From positions 3,076,001 to 3,140,000 of the forward strand of contig NC_022657.1 of NCBI RefSeq assembly GCF_000494755.1: a stretch of 64,000 bases of DNA, written 5' to 3'. Of this stretch, positions 57,174 to 64,000 are shown piece after piece (positions within the stretch are counted from its first letter, which is position 1; every line of letters starts with the position of its first letter). The stretch comes from Amorphoplanes friuliensis DSM 7358. GTDB taxonomy: Bacteria; Actinomycetota; Actinomycetes; Mycobacteriales; Micromonosporaceae. The notes beneath the pieces are model-generated. The model did not search any database, was not told where the DNA came from, and saw only the letters and a program-made list of their open reading frames with translations. Both the position numbers and the translations under genes were made by a program.

Positions 57174-58109
57174 TCAGCGGCCGCGCCACTCGGTCGGCGA
57201 CATGCCGTAGGCGTCCCGGAACGCCCGGCTGAAGTGGGCCGGACTGGAGAATCCCCAGCGCCGGGCCACGGTGGCGACCGCGAAGCGCGGGTCGAGCAAC
57301 TCGCGGCGGCACTGCTCGAGGCGCCGGGCGCGTACCCAGTCCCCCAGCCGGACCCCCGCCCCGGCGAGGACCGAGTACATCTGGCGTACCGAGACGTGGT
57401 GCGCGGCGGCGATCTTGGCGGCGGAGAGGTCCGGGTCGGCGAAGTGGGACTCCAGATAAATCAGGATGCGGTGGTGCATGGTCTCCCGGAGCGGTTCACG
57501 CACCAGCGGATCGTCCGGGAACTGCGCGGCCACCGCGGCCCGGATCAGCTCGATGGTCGGCGTGGCCAGCGCCGGCACGTCGAGCGGCGGCGTCGTGGTC
57601 AGCTCGGCCACCAGCGCGTGCAGGTACGTGGAGAGCAGCCGGGTGACGGGGTTCGCCGGGTCGAGTTGCAGGGCGATCAGCCGGGCCAGGATGTCCTCCG
57701 GCAGCGCCAGCTCGCTCTTCGGGATGCGGAAGTAGTGGTGGTTGACCCCGGTGTGATTCGCCAGCTTGTACGGGGTGGTCGAGTCGTAGACCGCGAGCGT
57801 GCCCTCACGCATGACGGTCTGCCGTTCGCCCTGCTCGACCGCGCTCCAGCCGGCGCCCTGCAACCCGAGGAAGACGGCCGGTTCCGTGTCGTCCTTCGCC
57901 AGGTGCGGCGTCCGGCGGATCTCGGTGCAGTTCGAGTCGGCCGAGCAGACCGCCATCGGGCCGAGCATGTGGAACGTCAGGTCGGCGTCGATGGCACGTT
58001 CCCGGTCGAACTCCAGCTCCACGCGGACCAGCGACGACCAGACCGCCTCGCGGACCACCTCGAAGCGGTCCTTCGGGGCGAATCGCCGGGTCTCCAGCAC
58101 GAGGGCCAT
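57174..58109 (-). CDS. AraC-family regulator
   Basis: A 311-residue regulator with an AraC-binding-like N-terminal domain (about 20-185, MREGTLAVYDSTTPYKLAN) and a C-terminal double HTH (about 210-308). The C-terminal HTH reads RWGFSSPAHFSRAFRDAYGMSPTEWR, the family signature. The N-terminal part resembles the AraC_binding_2 class that senses small molecules in actinomycetes. ATG 58109 is divergent from the LAL regulator gene with 109 bases between. The likely target is the divergent gene or the DHFR-like gene downstream. Confidence 0.9.
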   Translation of the reverse strand: MALVLETRRFAPKDRFEVVREAVWSSLVRVELEFDRERAIDADLTFHMLGPMAVCSADSNCTEIRRTPHLAKDDTEPAVFLGLQGAGWSAVEQGERQTVMREGTLAVYDSTTPYKLANHTGVNHHYFRIPKSELALPEDILARLIALQLDPANPVTRLLSTYLHALVAELTTTPPLDVPALATPTIELIRAAVAAQFPDDPLVREPLRETMHHRILIYLESHFADPDLSAAKIAAAHHVSVRQMYSVLAGAGVRLGDWVRARRLEQCRRELLDPRFAVATVARRWGFSSPAHFSRAFRDAYGMSPTEWRGR

Positions 58110-58218
58110 GCGGCGAGTCTGCCATCGTTCTTGACCACCGGCGCACAACTGTTTTCCGAGCGTGCGTGGCTGTCCACCAGGCTGTCGCAGCACCCTGCCG
58201 ATAGACCAGGGTGGTCGC

Positions 58219-60873
58219 ATGACGGCGATCATCGGGCGTGACGCGCAGATCGGTACGCTCACCGCACTGCTGGACGATGCGGTCGGCGGGCAGGGCCGGG
58301 CGCTCGTGGTGCGCGGTGAGGCCGGGATCGGCAAGTCCGCGCTGTTGCAGCTGGCGGCCGGGCTGGCCGGAGGGCGTGGCATCCGGGTGCTGTCCGCGTC
58401 GGGGGTGCAGGCCGAGGTGCACATCCCGTTCGCCGGTCTCTCCCAGCTGGTACGCCCCCTGCCGCTGGATCTCGAGTCGCCCTTCCGTACCGCCGTCGAG
58501 CTGCTGGAACGGCTCAGCTCGGACGCGGAGCCGGTGCTGCTGGCCGTCGAGGACGCGCACTGGCTGGACCGGGCCAGCTGGGATGTCCTGACCTTCCTGG
58601 CCCGCCGGATCGAGTCGGACCGGATCGCCGTGATCATGACCGCCCGTGACGGTGTGGACGTCGACCAACGGCTGGCCGGCGCTGGGCTCCCGGAGCTGCG
58701 GCTCGAACCCCTGTCCGCCGCCGACGCGGGCGCTCTGCTCGACCGGACGGCACCCGGGCTCGCCGCGGCCCTGCGTACGCGGGTGCTCGACGAAGCCGCC
58801 GGCAATCCGCTGGGGGTGGTCGAGCTCGGTGCTGTGGCCGCTCGCTCCGGGGGAGCCGCCCTGCTGCCGTCCTGGTTGCCGCTGAGCACCCGGGTCGAGC
58901 GGACCTTCGCCGGTCTGGTCGCCGAGTTGCCGGAGCCGACCCGGACCCTGCTGCTCGTCGCCGCGCTGGACGACGGCGACGACCTCGACGAGGTGCTCGC
59001 CGCGGCCGGCCGCAGCGTCGGCCGGGTGATCCTGGCCGACGACGTGCAACCTGCGGTCGTGACGCGGCTGGTCACGGTGGACGATCTCTATCGGATCCGG
59101 TTCCGGCATCCGCTGCTGCGCTCGGCGCTGCGTCAGTCGGCGGGTGCGGCCCAGCGCCGCCGCGTGCACGACGCCCTGGCGGCGGTCGTGGCGGATCCCG
59201 ACCGGCAGCTCTGGCATCGGGCGGCCGCTGCGGCCGGACCGGACCAGGCGCTGGCCGACGAACTGGCCGCGCTGGCCGTCCGGGTCCGCGACCAGCAGGC
59301 GGTGGCGGCGGCGCTCGCCGCGATGGAACGCGCTGCCCAGCTCAGTGAGGATCCCGAAGCACGGGGGAGGCGGTTGATGCTGGCTGCCTATCTGGCCCAC
59401 GACCAGGGTGATGCCGAAGGGGTGCGCCGGCTCTCCACCGAGATCGACGATCGGCAGCTGCGGCCCGGCGACCGGGCCCGGCTGGCCTGGCTGCGGGAGG
59501 TCTACCTCGCCTCGGGCTGGACCGGTGGGCGGCAGCTGCGCGGTTACGCCGATCTGATCGACACCATGCGCCGCGACGGCGATGCGGGGGCAGCAGTCGA
59601 CTCGTTGGCCTCAGTCGCGCTGCGGATCTTCTACTCCGCGATCGACGACGAGACACGGGACCGGTTCCTGGCGGTGGCGGACGCCATCGAGACCCCGGCG
59701 CGCGACCCCCGGATCATCGCCGCGCTGGCCACCATTGCACCGGTCGACCGGGGAGCGGCCTGCCTCGGCCCGATGGCCGCCCTGCTGACCCGGCTGGACC
59801 TGACGACGGCCGAGCGCCACGACCTGGCCGTCGGCTCCTCGGCGATGGGCGCCTACGAGATCTCCACCGCCTTCGCCCGGTCGGCGGTGCCCGACCTGCG
59901 GGCACAGGGCCGCATCGGCAGCCTGGCGATGCTCCTGGTCAACCTGTCGTTCGTGACCGCGGGCACCGGTGACACCCGTGCCGCCGTTCAGGCCGGGGAG
60001 GAAGGGGTGAGTCTCGCGCAGGAGACCGGGCAGCCGTCCTGGGCGCTCACGGGCCGCCTGTGCGTCGGGCTGGCCGACGCGCTGCGCGGCAACGGCGACG
60101 CCGCACTGGTGGCGGCCGACCTGGGCGAGAGTGTGCTGCTGCCCGCCAAGATGCACCCGATGCTGTGCCTGGTCCAGCAGATCCGCGGAGTGCAGGCGCT
60201 GGCGGCGGGGCGCCCCGAGGACGCCTACCGGCAGCTCCACCGGATGTTCGATCCCGGCGACATCACCTATCACCCGTACGTGCGGTTCGGCATGGTCGGG
60301 CACCTGGCCGAGGCGGCCGTGCTCAGCGGTGCCCAGGACGAGCTGCGTGGCGTGGTGGCGGAGCTGGAGCCGGTCGCCGAGCGGAGCCTGGCCCCGTCGC
60401 TGATCGCGGGTCTCTGTTACGCCCGGGCGGTGCTGGCCGACGACGCCGACGGCTATCGGGCGGCGCTGGCGACCGACCTGAGCGCCTGGCCGCTGGAGCA
60501 GGCCCGGCTGCAGCTGGCCCACGGCACCTGGCTGCGCCGGCAGCGGCAGGCCGCCGAGTCCCGGCCGGTGCTGCGCGCCGCCGCGGCCAGTTTCGACGCG
60601 CTCGGAGTCACGCCGTGGGCCGACCGGGCGCGTGCCGAGCTGCGGGCCACCGGTGAGACCCGGCGCAAGCCACTGGACGCGATCGACGAGCTGACACCGC
60701 AGGAACGGCACATCGCCCGGCTCGCCGCCGAAGGGCTGAGCAACCGGGAGATCGCCGAGCGGCTGTTCCTCTCGCCGCGGACGGTCAGCACCCATCTCTA
60801 CCGGATCTATCCCAAGGTGGGCGTCAAGTCCCGTGGCGAGCTGGCCGCGTTTCTGACCGAACGGCCGCTCTGA
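58219..60873 (+). CDS. LAL-type LuxR-family ATPase regulator
   Basis: An 884-residue large ATP-binding LuxR regulator. Walker A GEAGIGKS is at residues 33-40, Walker B VLLAVEDAHWLD near 106-117; a long TPR-like middle follows; the C-terminal LuxR HTH reads LTPQERHIARLAAEGLSNREIAERLFLSPRTVSTHLYRIYPKVGVKSRGELAAF. This group activates pathway genes, often in secondary metabolism or sugar use. ATG 58219 follows AGGGTGG. Three alpha/beta-hydrolase genes follow, the first 56 bases after its stop; it may activate them. Confidence 0.95.
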   Translation: MTAIIGRDAQIGTLTALLDDAVGGQGRALVVRGEAGIGKSALLQLAAGLAGGRGIRVLSASGVQAEVHIPFAGLSQLVRPLPLDLESPFRTAVELLERLSSDAEPVLLAVEDAHWLDRASWDVLTFLARRIESDRIAVIMTARDGVDVDQRLAGAGLPELRLEPLSAADAGALLDRTAPGLAAALRTRVLDEAAGNPLGVVELGAVAARSGGAALLPSWLPLSTRVERTFAGLVAELPEPTRTLLLVAALDDGDDLDEVLAAAGRSVGRVILADDVQPAVVTRLVTVDDLYRIRFRHPLLRSALRQSAGAAQRRRVHDALAAVVADPDRQLWHRAAAAAGPDQALADELAALAVRVRDQQAVAAALAAMERAAQLSEDPEARGRRLMLAAYLAHDQGDAEGVRRLSTEIDDRQLRPGDRARLAWLREVYLASGWTGGRQLRGYADLIDTMRRDGDAGAAVDSLASVALRIFYSAIDDETRDRFLAVADAIETPARDPRIIAALATIAPVDRGAACLGPMAALLTRLDLTTAERHDLAVGSSAMGAYEISTAFARSAVPDLRAQGRIGSLAMLLVNLSFVTAGTGDTRAAVQAGEEGVSLAQETGQPSWALTGRLCVGLADALRGNGDAALVAADLGESVLLPAKMHPMLCLVQQIRGVQALAAGRPEDAYRQLHRMFDPGDITYHPYVRFGMVGHLAEAAVLSGAQDELRGVVAELEPVAERSLAPSLIAGLCYARAVLADDADGYRAALATDLSAWPLEQARLQLAHGTWLRRQRQAAESRPVLRAAAASFDALGVTPWADRARAELRATGETRRKPLDAIDELTPQERHIARLAAEGLSNREIAERLFLSPRTVSTHLYRIYPKVGVKSRGELAAFLTERPL

Positions 60874-60928
60874 CACCTACGTCATCCGACGTACGCAAGC
60901 ACGTCCCCACCACTCCTACCTTGAACGG

Positions 60929-61642
60929 GTGACCAGCAGACGTACCCGCAACGGCAGCACACCGACCGTGCTGCTGGTGCACGACGCGTTCAGCGACACC
61001 GGTGTCTGGGCCGGCACCGTCCGGGCCGGACGCGGGCTGCGCACCGAGATCGTCGCGGTGCCGAACCCGTTGCGGGGCCTCGCGTCCGACGCCGCCTATC
61101 TGGCGTCGGCAGTGGCCGAGTACGACGCTCCGGTGCTGCTGGTGGGGCACGGGTACGGGGGAGCGGTCGTCTCGGTCGCCGCCGTGTCAGCCGCCAACGT
61201 CGTCGGTGTCGTCTACCTGGCCGCGTTCCTGCCCGACCGCACCAGAGCCATCGTGGACATCCTGCGCGACGCCGCCGCTCATCGGTTCCTCGCGGCGCTG
61301 CGGCCGTACCGGAGCGGCTCGGAGACGGAGCTTTATCTCGACCGCCGTGACTATCCCGCGGTGCTCGCCGCCGATCTCGATCCTGCGGACGCGGCCGTGG
61401 CCGCGGCGTTGCAACGGCCTGTCCGCGCCTCCGCTTTCGAGGAACGGCCGGTGGAGGTCGCGTCGGTGCCGTCCTGGTACCTGATCGCCTCCGCCGACCG
61501 TGTCCTGGACGTGCCGACCCAGCGGTCGCTGGCGGCCGGGTCGATCAGCACCGAGGTCGACGCGTCCCATTCCCTCCCCCTGTCCCGCCCTGTCGCGGTT
61601 GCCGAGCTGCTCGGCACCGCACTGTCGCAAGGAGTCCGATGA
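60929..61642 (+). CDS. Alpha/beta hydrolase with missing nucleophile
   Basis: A 237-residue alpha/beta-hydrolase homologue closely related to the third gene of this cluster (LLVHDAFSDTGVW against IVFVHGAFADASGF; PNPLRGLASDAAYLASAV against PANPLRGLAGDSAYVKSVI). In the nucleophile elbow the usual GHSYGG is GHGYGG, with GGG instead of a Ser codon, so the catalytic serine is absent; the His in DASHSLPLSRPVAV near the end is kept. It may be a non-catalytic binder or a dead copy. It starts at GTG 60929 with weak ribosome site, and its stop overlaps the next ATG (ATGA). Confidence 0.82.
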   Translation: MTSRRTRNGSTPTVLLVHDAFSDTGVWAGTVRAGRGLRTEIVAVPNPLRGLASDAAYLASAVAEYDAPVLLVGHGYGGAVVSVAAVSAANVVGVVYLAAFLPDRTRAIVDILRDAAAHRFLAALRPYRSGSETELYLDRRDYPAVLAADLDPADAAVAAALQRPVRASAFEERPVEVASVPSWYLIASADRVLDVPTQRSLAAGSISTEVDASHSLPLSRPVAVAELLGTALSQGVR

Positions 61643-62484
61643 CCGACCATCTCACCGCATCCGTCGATCAACAGGTGGCCGCGGCCAACGCGTCCGGGAA
61701 GCGGCCCGTCGTGTTCATCCACGGCCTGTGGCTGCTGCCGTCGAGCTGGGACCGGTGGGCCGCCGTGTTCGCCGAGGCCGGCTACGCCCCCGTCTCCCCC
61801 GGCTGGCCGGACGACCCGGAGACTGTCGAGGAAGCCAACGCCCACCCGGAGGTGTTCGCCGGCAAGAGCGTCGGCGACGTCGCCGACCACTACTCCGAGG
61901 TCATCTCCCGGCTGGACCGCAAGCCGGCCGTCCTCGGTCACTCGTTCGGCGGCCTGCTCACCATGATCATTGCTGGTCGCGGGCAGTCCGCCGCGTCGGT
62001 GGCGATCGACTCGGCGCCGTTCCGCGGTGTTCTCCCGCTGCCCTTCTCCGCCCTGAAGGCCTCGTCACCGGTTCTCGGCAACCCGCTGAACCGGCACCGG
62101 GCCATCCCGCTGACCTACGACCAGTTCCGGTTCGCGTTTGCCAGTGCGGTCACCGAGGACGAGGCGCAGCAGCTCTACAAGGAGTTCGCGGTGCCCGCGT
62201 CCGGCGAGCCGCTCTTCCAGGCGGCCGCGGCCAACCTCAACCCGTGGACCGAGGCCAAGGCCGACTACCGGAACCCGGACCGCGGGCCGCTGCTGATCAT
62301 CGAGGGCATCGGGGACAACACGTCGCCGCCGGCGATCAACCGGGCTGCCTACAAGCTGCAGTCGGACAACGCCGGCACCACCGAGATCGCGTCGCTGGAC
62401 AACCGTGGCCACTCCCTGACCATCGACAGCGGCTGGCGCGAGGTCTGCGACACCGCCCTTTCCTTCATCCGGAGGTTCGCGTGA
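61639..62484 (+). CDS. Alpha/beta hydrolase
   Basis: A 281-residue cytoplasmic alpha/beta hydrolase. The oxyanion segment is VVFIHGLWLLPSSWDRW, the nucleophile elbow AVLGHSFGGLLTMIIAGRG holds Ser, LLIIEGIGDNTSP gives the acid region, and DNRGHSLTIDSGW the catalytic His. It resembles esterase/haloperoxidase-like hydrolases common in actinomycetes. The ATG overlaps the stop of the first hydrolase gene and its stop overlaps the third gene (GTGA). The three are thus one operon. Substrate is not predictable. Confidence 0.9.
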   Translation: MTDHLTASVDQQVAAANASGKRPVVFIHGLWLLPSSWDRWAAVFAEAGYAPVSPGWPDDPETVEEANAHPEVFAGKSVGDVADHYSEVISRLDRKPAVLGHSFGGLLTMIIAGRGQSAASVAIDSAPFRGVLPLPFSALKASSPVLGNPLNRHRAIPLTYDQFRFAFASAVTEDEAQQLYKEFAVPASGEPLFQAAAANLNPWTEAKADYRNPDRGPLLIIEGIGDNTSPPAINRAAYKLQSDNAGTTEIASLDNRGHSLTIDSGWREVCDTALSFIRRFA

Positions 62485-63296
62485 GACGCAAACTGTTCGC
62501 CGGCCTGGCGGCCCTGACCCTCGCGGTGGGCGTCTCGCTCACCGTTGCCACCCAGGCCGAGGCCCATCGGACCAAGCCGACCATCGTGTTCGTCCACGGC
62601 GCGTTCGCGGACGCGTCCGGTTTCGGCGCCAGCATCAAGGCGCTGCAGAAGCTCGGCTACCCGGTGATGGCACCGGCCAACCCGCTGCGCGGTCTCGCCG
62701 GTGACTCCGCGTACGTAAAATCCGTGATCAGCCAGATCCCGGGTCCGATCGTCCTGGTCGGTCACTCGTACGGCGGCGCGGTCATCACCAACGCGGCCAC
62801 GGGGAACCCCAATGTGAAGTCGCTGGTCTACATCGCCGCGTACGCGCTGGACGAGGGTGAGGCCGTGTTCCAGGCCAACAGCCTCGGCGGTGGCCACTCC
62901 GACCTGCTGGAGAACGTCGAGTACCGAACCTTCCCAGGGGCGGGACCGTTGCCTCCGGAGGCCGGTGGCGGTGTCGACGCGGATGCATACATCAAGCAGT
63001 CGTCGTTCCGCCAGATCTTCGCCGCGGACGTGCCCGCCTCGGAGGCGGCGCTGATGGCCGCTGCCCAGCGGCCGGCGGCGGTCAGCTCGCTGCTCTACCC
63101 GTCCGGGCCGCCGGCGTGGAAGTCCGTGCCCTCCTGGTACCTGGTGGCGAAGGACGACAAGGCGATTCCGCCGGAGGCCGAGCGGTTCATGGCCAGGCGC
63201 GCCAAGGCCCACACGATCGAGATCAGCAGCTCGCACGCCGCGATGGTGAGCAACCCGAAGGCCGTCACCGGCCTCGTTCTCGCCGCCGCGAAGTAA
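62481..63296 (+). CDS. Secreted alpha/beta hydrolase
   Basis: A 271-residue secreted hydrolase. The signal peptide runs to about residue 28 (TQAEAHR). The fold is intact: IVFVHGAFADASGF, nucleophile GHSYGGAVITNAATGNPNVKSLVYIAAYALDEG, late SWYLVAKDDKAIPPEAERFMARRA and the His in EISSSHAAMVSNPKAV. It is the closest relative of gene one of the cluster but has the Ser intact. GTG 62481 follows GGAGG and overlaps the stop of gene two. It likely acts on an extracellular ester. Confidence 0.92.
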   Translation: MRRKLFAGLAALTLAVGVSLTVATQAEAHRTKPTIVFVHGAFADASGFGASIKALQKLGYPVMAPANPLRGLAGDSAYVKSVISQIPGPIVLVGHSYGGAVITNAATGNPNVKSLVYIAAYALDEGEAVFQANSLGGGHSDLLENVEYRTFPGAGPLPPEAGGGVDADAYIKQSSFRQIFAADVPASEAALMAAAQRPAAVSSLLYPSGPPAWKSVPSWYLVAKDDKAIPPEAERFMARRAKAHTIEISSSHAAMVSNPKAVTGLVLAAAK

Positions 63297-63311
63297 GGGG
63301 GTAGCAGGTCT

Positions 63312-63336
63312 GCCCGGGTCCGATTCCGACCCGGGC
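63312..63336 (+). terminator. Terminator hairpin after the hydrolase operon
   Basis: GCCCGGGTC (63312-63320) pairs with GACCCGGGC (63328-63336) around a seven-base loop, 16 bases after the stop of the third hydrolase gene. It separates the operon from the azoreductase promoter region. Confidence 0.78.
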
Positions 63337-63363
63337 GGGCGGCTTCCTGGTGACCGTGGTCAC

Positions 63364-63416
63364 TTACCTTGAACATTCAAGCTCGCGGTGTCACAGTTAC
63401 CTTGAATGTTCAAGCT
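63364..63416 (+). promoter_or_regulatory. Doubled operator before the azoreductase gene
   Basis: Two 20-base copies (63364-63383 and 63397-63416), identical except for two central bases, contain the palindromes TTGAACATTCAA (63369-63380) and TTGAATGTTCAA (63402-63413). The centres are 33 bases apart, about three turns. The pattern is that of a MarR- or HxlR-type regulator site; the second copy ends 19 bases before the azoreductase ATG. The regulator gene is outside the window. Confidence 0.8.
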
Positions 63417-63435
63417 GCGACCTCGGGAGCTAGCC

Positions 63436-64000
63436 ATGTCCGTCCTTCGAATCGACGCCAGCATCCAGGGAGACCGTTCCGCCAGCAGTGCGCTGGCCGA
63501 CACCGCCGAGGCGGAATGGCTGGCGGCCCGCCCGCAGGCAACGTTCGTGCGCCGTCACCTCGGCGCCGAGCCGCTGCCCTCCGATGCCTGGGCCCAGGCG
63601 GCATTCGGCAATTTCACGCCGGAGGACCAGCGCACCGAGAGCCAGCGCGAGGCGATCGCGCTGGCTCGGAAGCTGGCTGGTGAGCTGCGGGATTCCGACG
63701 GAGCGATCCTCGCTCTGCCGCTGTACAACTGGGGTGTCTCGCAGCACGTCAAGATCTGGATCGACCTGGTCATGGCCGGTGGTGTGCACAGCGAGCGCCT
63801 GCTCGACGGCAAGCCGACCATCCTGGTCACCTCGCGCGGCGGCGGTTACGGCCCGGGCACCCCGCGGGAGGGCTGGGACCACAACACCGGTTTCCTCCGC
63901 CACGTGATCGCGGACGTGTGGGGTGCGGACCTGACCGTGGTCGAGCAGGAGCTGACCCTGGCCGCGGTCACGCCGGCGATGGCCGAGCTGCTCGAGACCG
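63436..64000 (+). CDS. FMN-dependent NADH azoreductase-like, 3' truncated by window
   Basis: Flavodoxin-like NAD(P)H oxidoreductase of the AzoR group, 188 codons visible before the right edge. It starts VLRIDASIQGDRSASSALAD (FMN phosphate loop with S-x-S-S), has LPLYNWGVSQHVKIWIDLVM (the family PMYNFxxPxxLKxWID motif) and TSRGGGYGPGT. It reduces quinones and azo compounds using NADH. ATG 63436 has GGGAG upstream. The doubled operator just upstream implies control by a quinone- or disulfide-stress sensor of MarR/HxlR type. Confidence 0.9.
   Translation, partial: MSVLRIDASIQGDRSASSALADTAEAEWLAARPQATFVRRHLGAEPLPSDAWAQAAFGNFTPEDQRTESQREAIALARKLAGELRDSDGAILALPLYNWGVSQHVKIWIDLVMAGGVHSERLLDGKPTILVTSRGGGYGPGTPREGWDHNTGFLRHVIADVWGADLTVVEQELTLAAVTPAMAELLET

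Noticed and set aside
1..64000. CRISPR array, prophage, insertion sequence or tRNA
   Set aside because: No regularly spaced repeats, transposase or integrase motifs, terminal inverted repeats or cloverleaf sequences were found in reading the window.

Overview
The window is very GC-rich, uses GTG starts and ATGA/GTGA stop-start overlaps, and encodes an actinobacterial gene set: a GAF-ANTAR trio, a LAL-type LuxR regulator, a SigE-family ECF factor, F420-type oxidoreductase folds, CBM13 and PKD secreted glycosidases, and a CGNR regulator. The best fit is a chromosomal segment of a filamentous actinomycete, probably Micromonosporaceae (Actinoplanes-like). This is inferred from gene content; no rRNA or species marker is present. 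I saw no tRNA, rRNA, insertion sequence, CRISPR array or prophage.

Layout. 1-9.0 kb: the 5' end of ctaD (cytochrome oxidase subunit I), an MMPL transporter, a glucose-dehydrogenase-like enzyme, a YraQ/ArsP-type permease, nhaA with a compact structured leader, and a two-gene ABC exporter. 9.2-14.1 kb: a secreted serine hydrolase, a DUF1963 protein with a decayed copy of its own start upstream, a cyclase-family hydrolase and an FGGY kinase. 14.2-20.7 kb: two large secreted glycosidases (GH92 mannosidase behind a LacI-type operator, and CBM13-GH128). 20.7-28 kb: dxs, an acetyltransferase, a Bcr/CflA-type exporter and a sugar ABC importer operon. 28-34 kb: small oxidoreductase and regulator pairs, three of them divergent with clearly visible repeated operators, then an ECF sigma/anti-sigma-like pair. 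34-42.4 kb: an LLM oxidoreductase, an orphan and truncated molybdenum-hydroxylase remnant (coxM plus half of coxS), a GH1/MFS operon, a DMT transporter and a secreted M19-like hydrolase.

42.7-51 kb: an AbfB-domain membrane protein, a LysR regulator, a sigma factor with an NTF2-like tail, then a stress-type block: a baeRF (Rv2629/Balon-like) protein, small acidic or disordered proteins, a membrane protein and three consecutive GAF-ANTAR regulators. 51-57 kb: an XRE regulator divergent from an ADH / small secreted peptide / cupin-CMD / cyclophilin-like lipoprotein operon, a gene graveyard, two tandem 95-residue paralogues and cspA with a strong leader hairpin. 57-64 kb: an AraC regulator, a LAL regulator followed by three alpha/beta hydrolases (the first lacking its nucleophilic serine), and the start of an FMN/NADH azoreductase behind a doubled palindromic operator.

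Most genes are ordinary accessory metabolism. The most interesting items are the structured nhaA leader (Li+/Na+ riboswitch candidate), the baeRF and GAF-ANTAR stress block, the XRE-controlled redox operon, the tandem 95-aa family, and several self-evident operator arrays.
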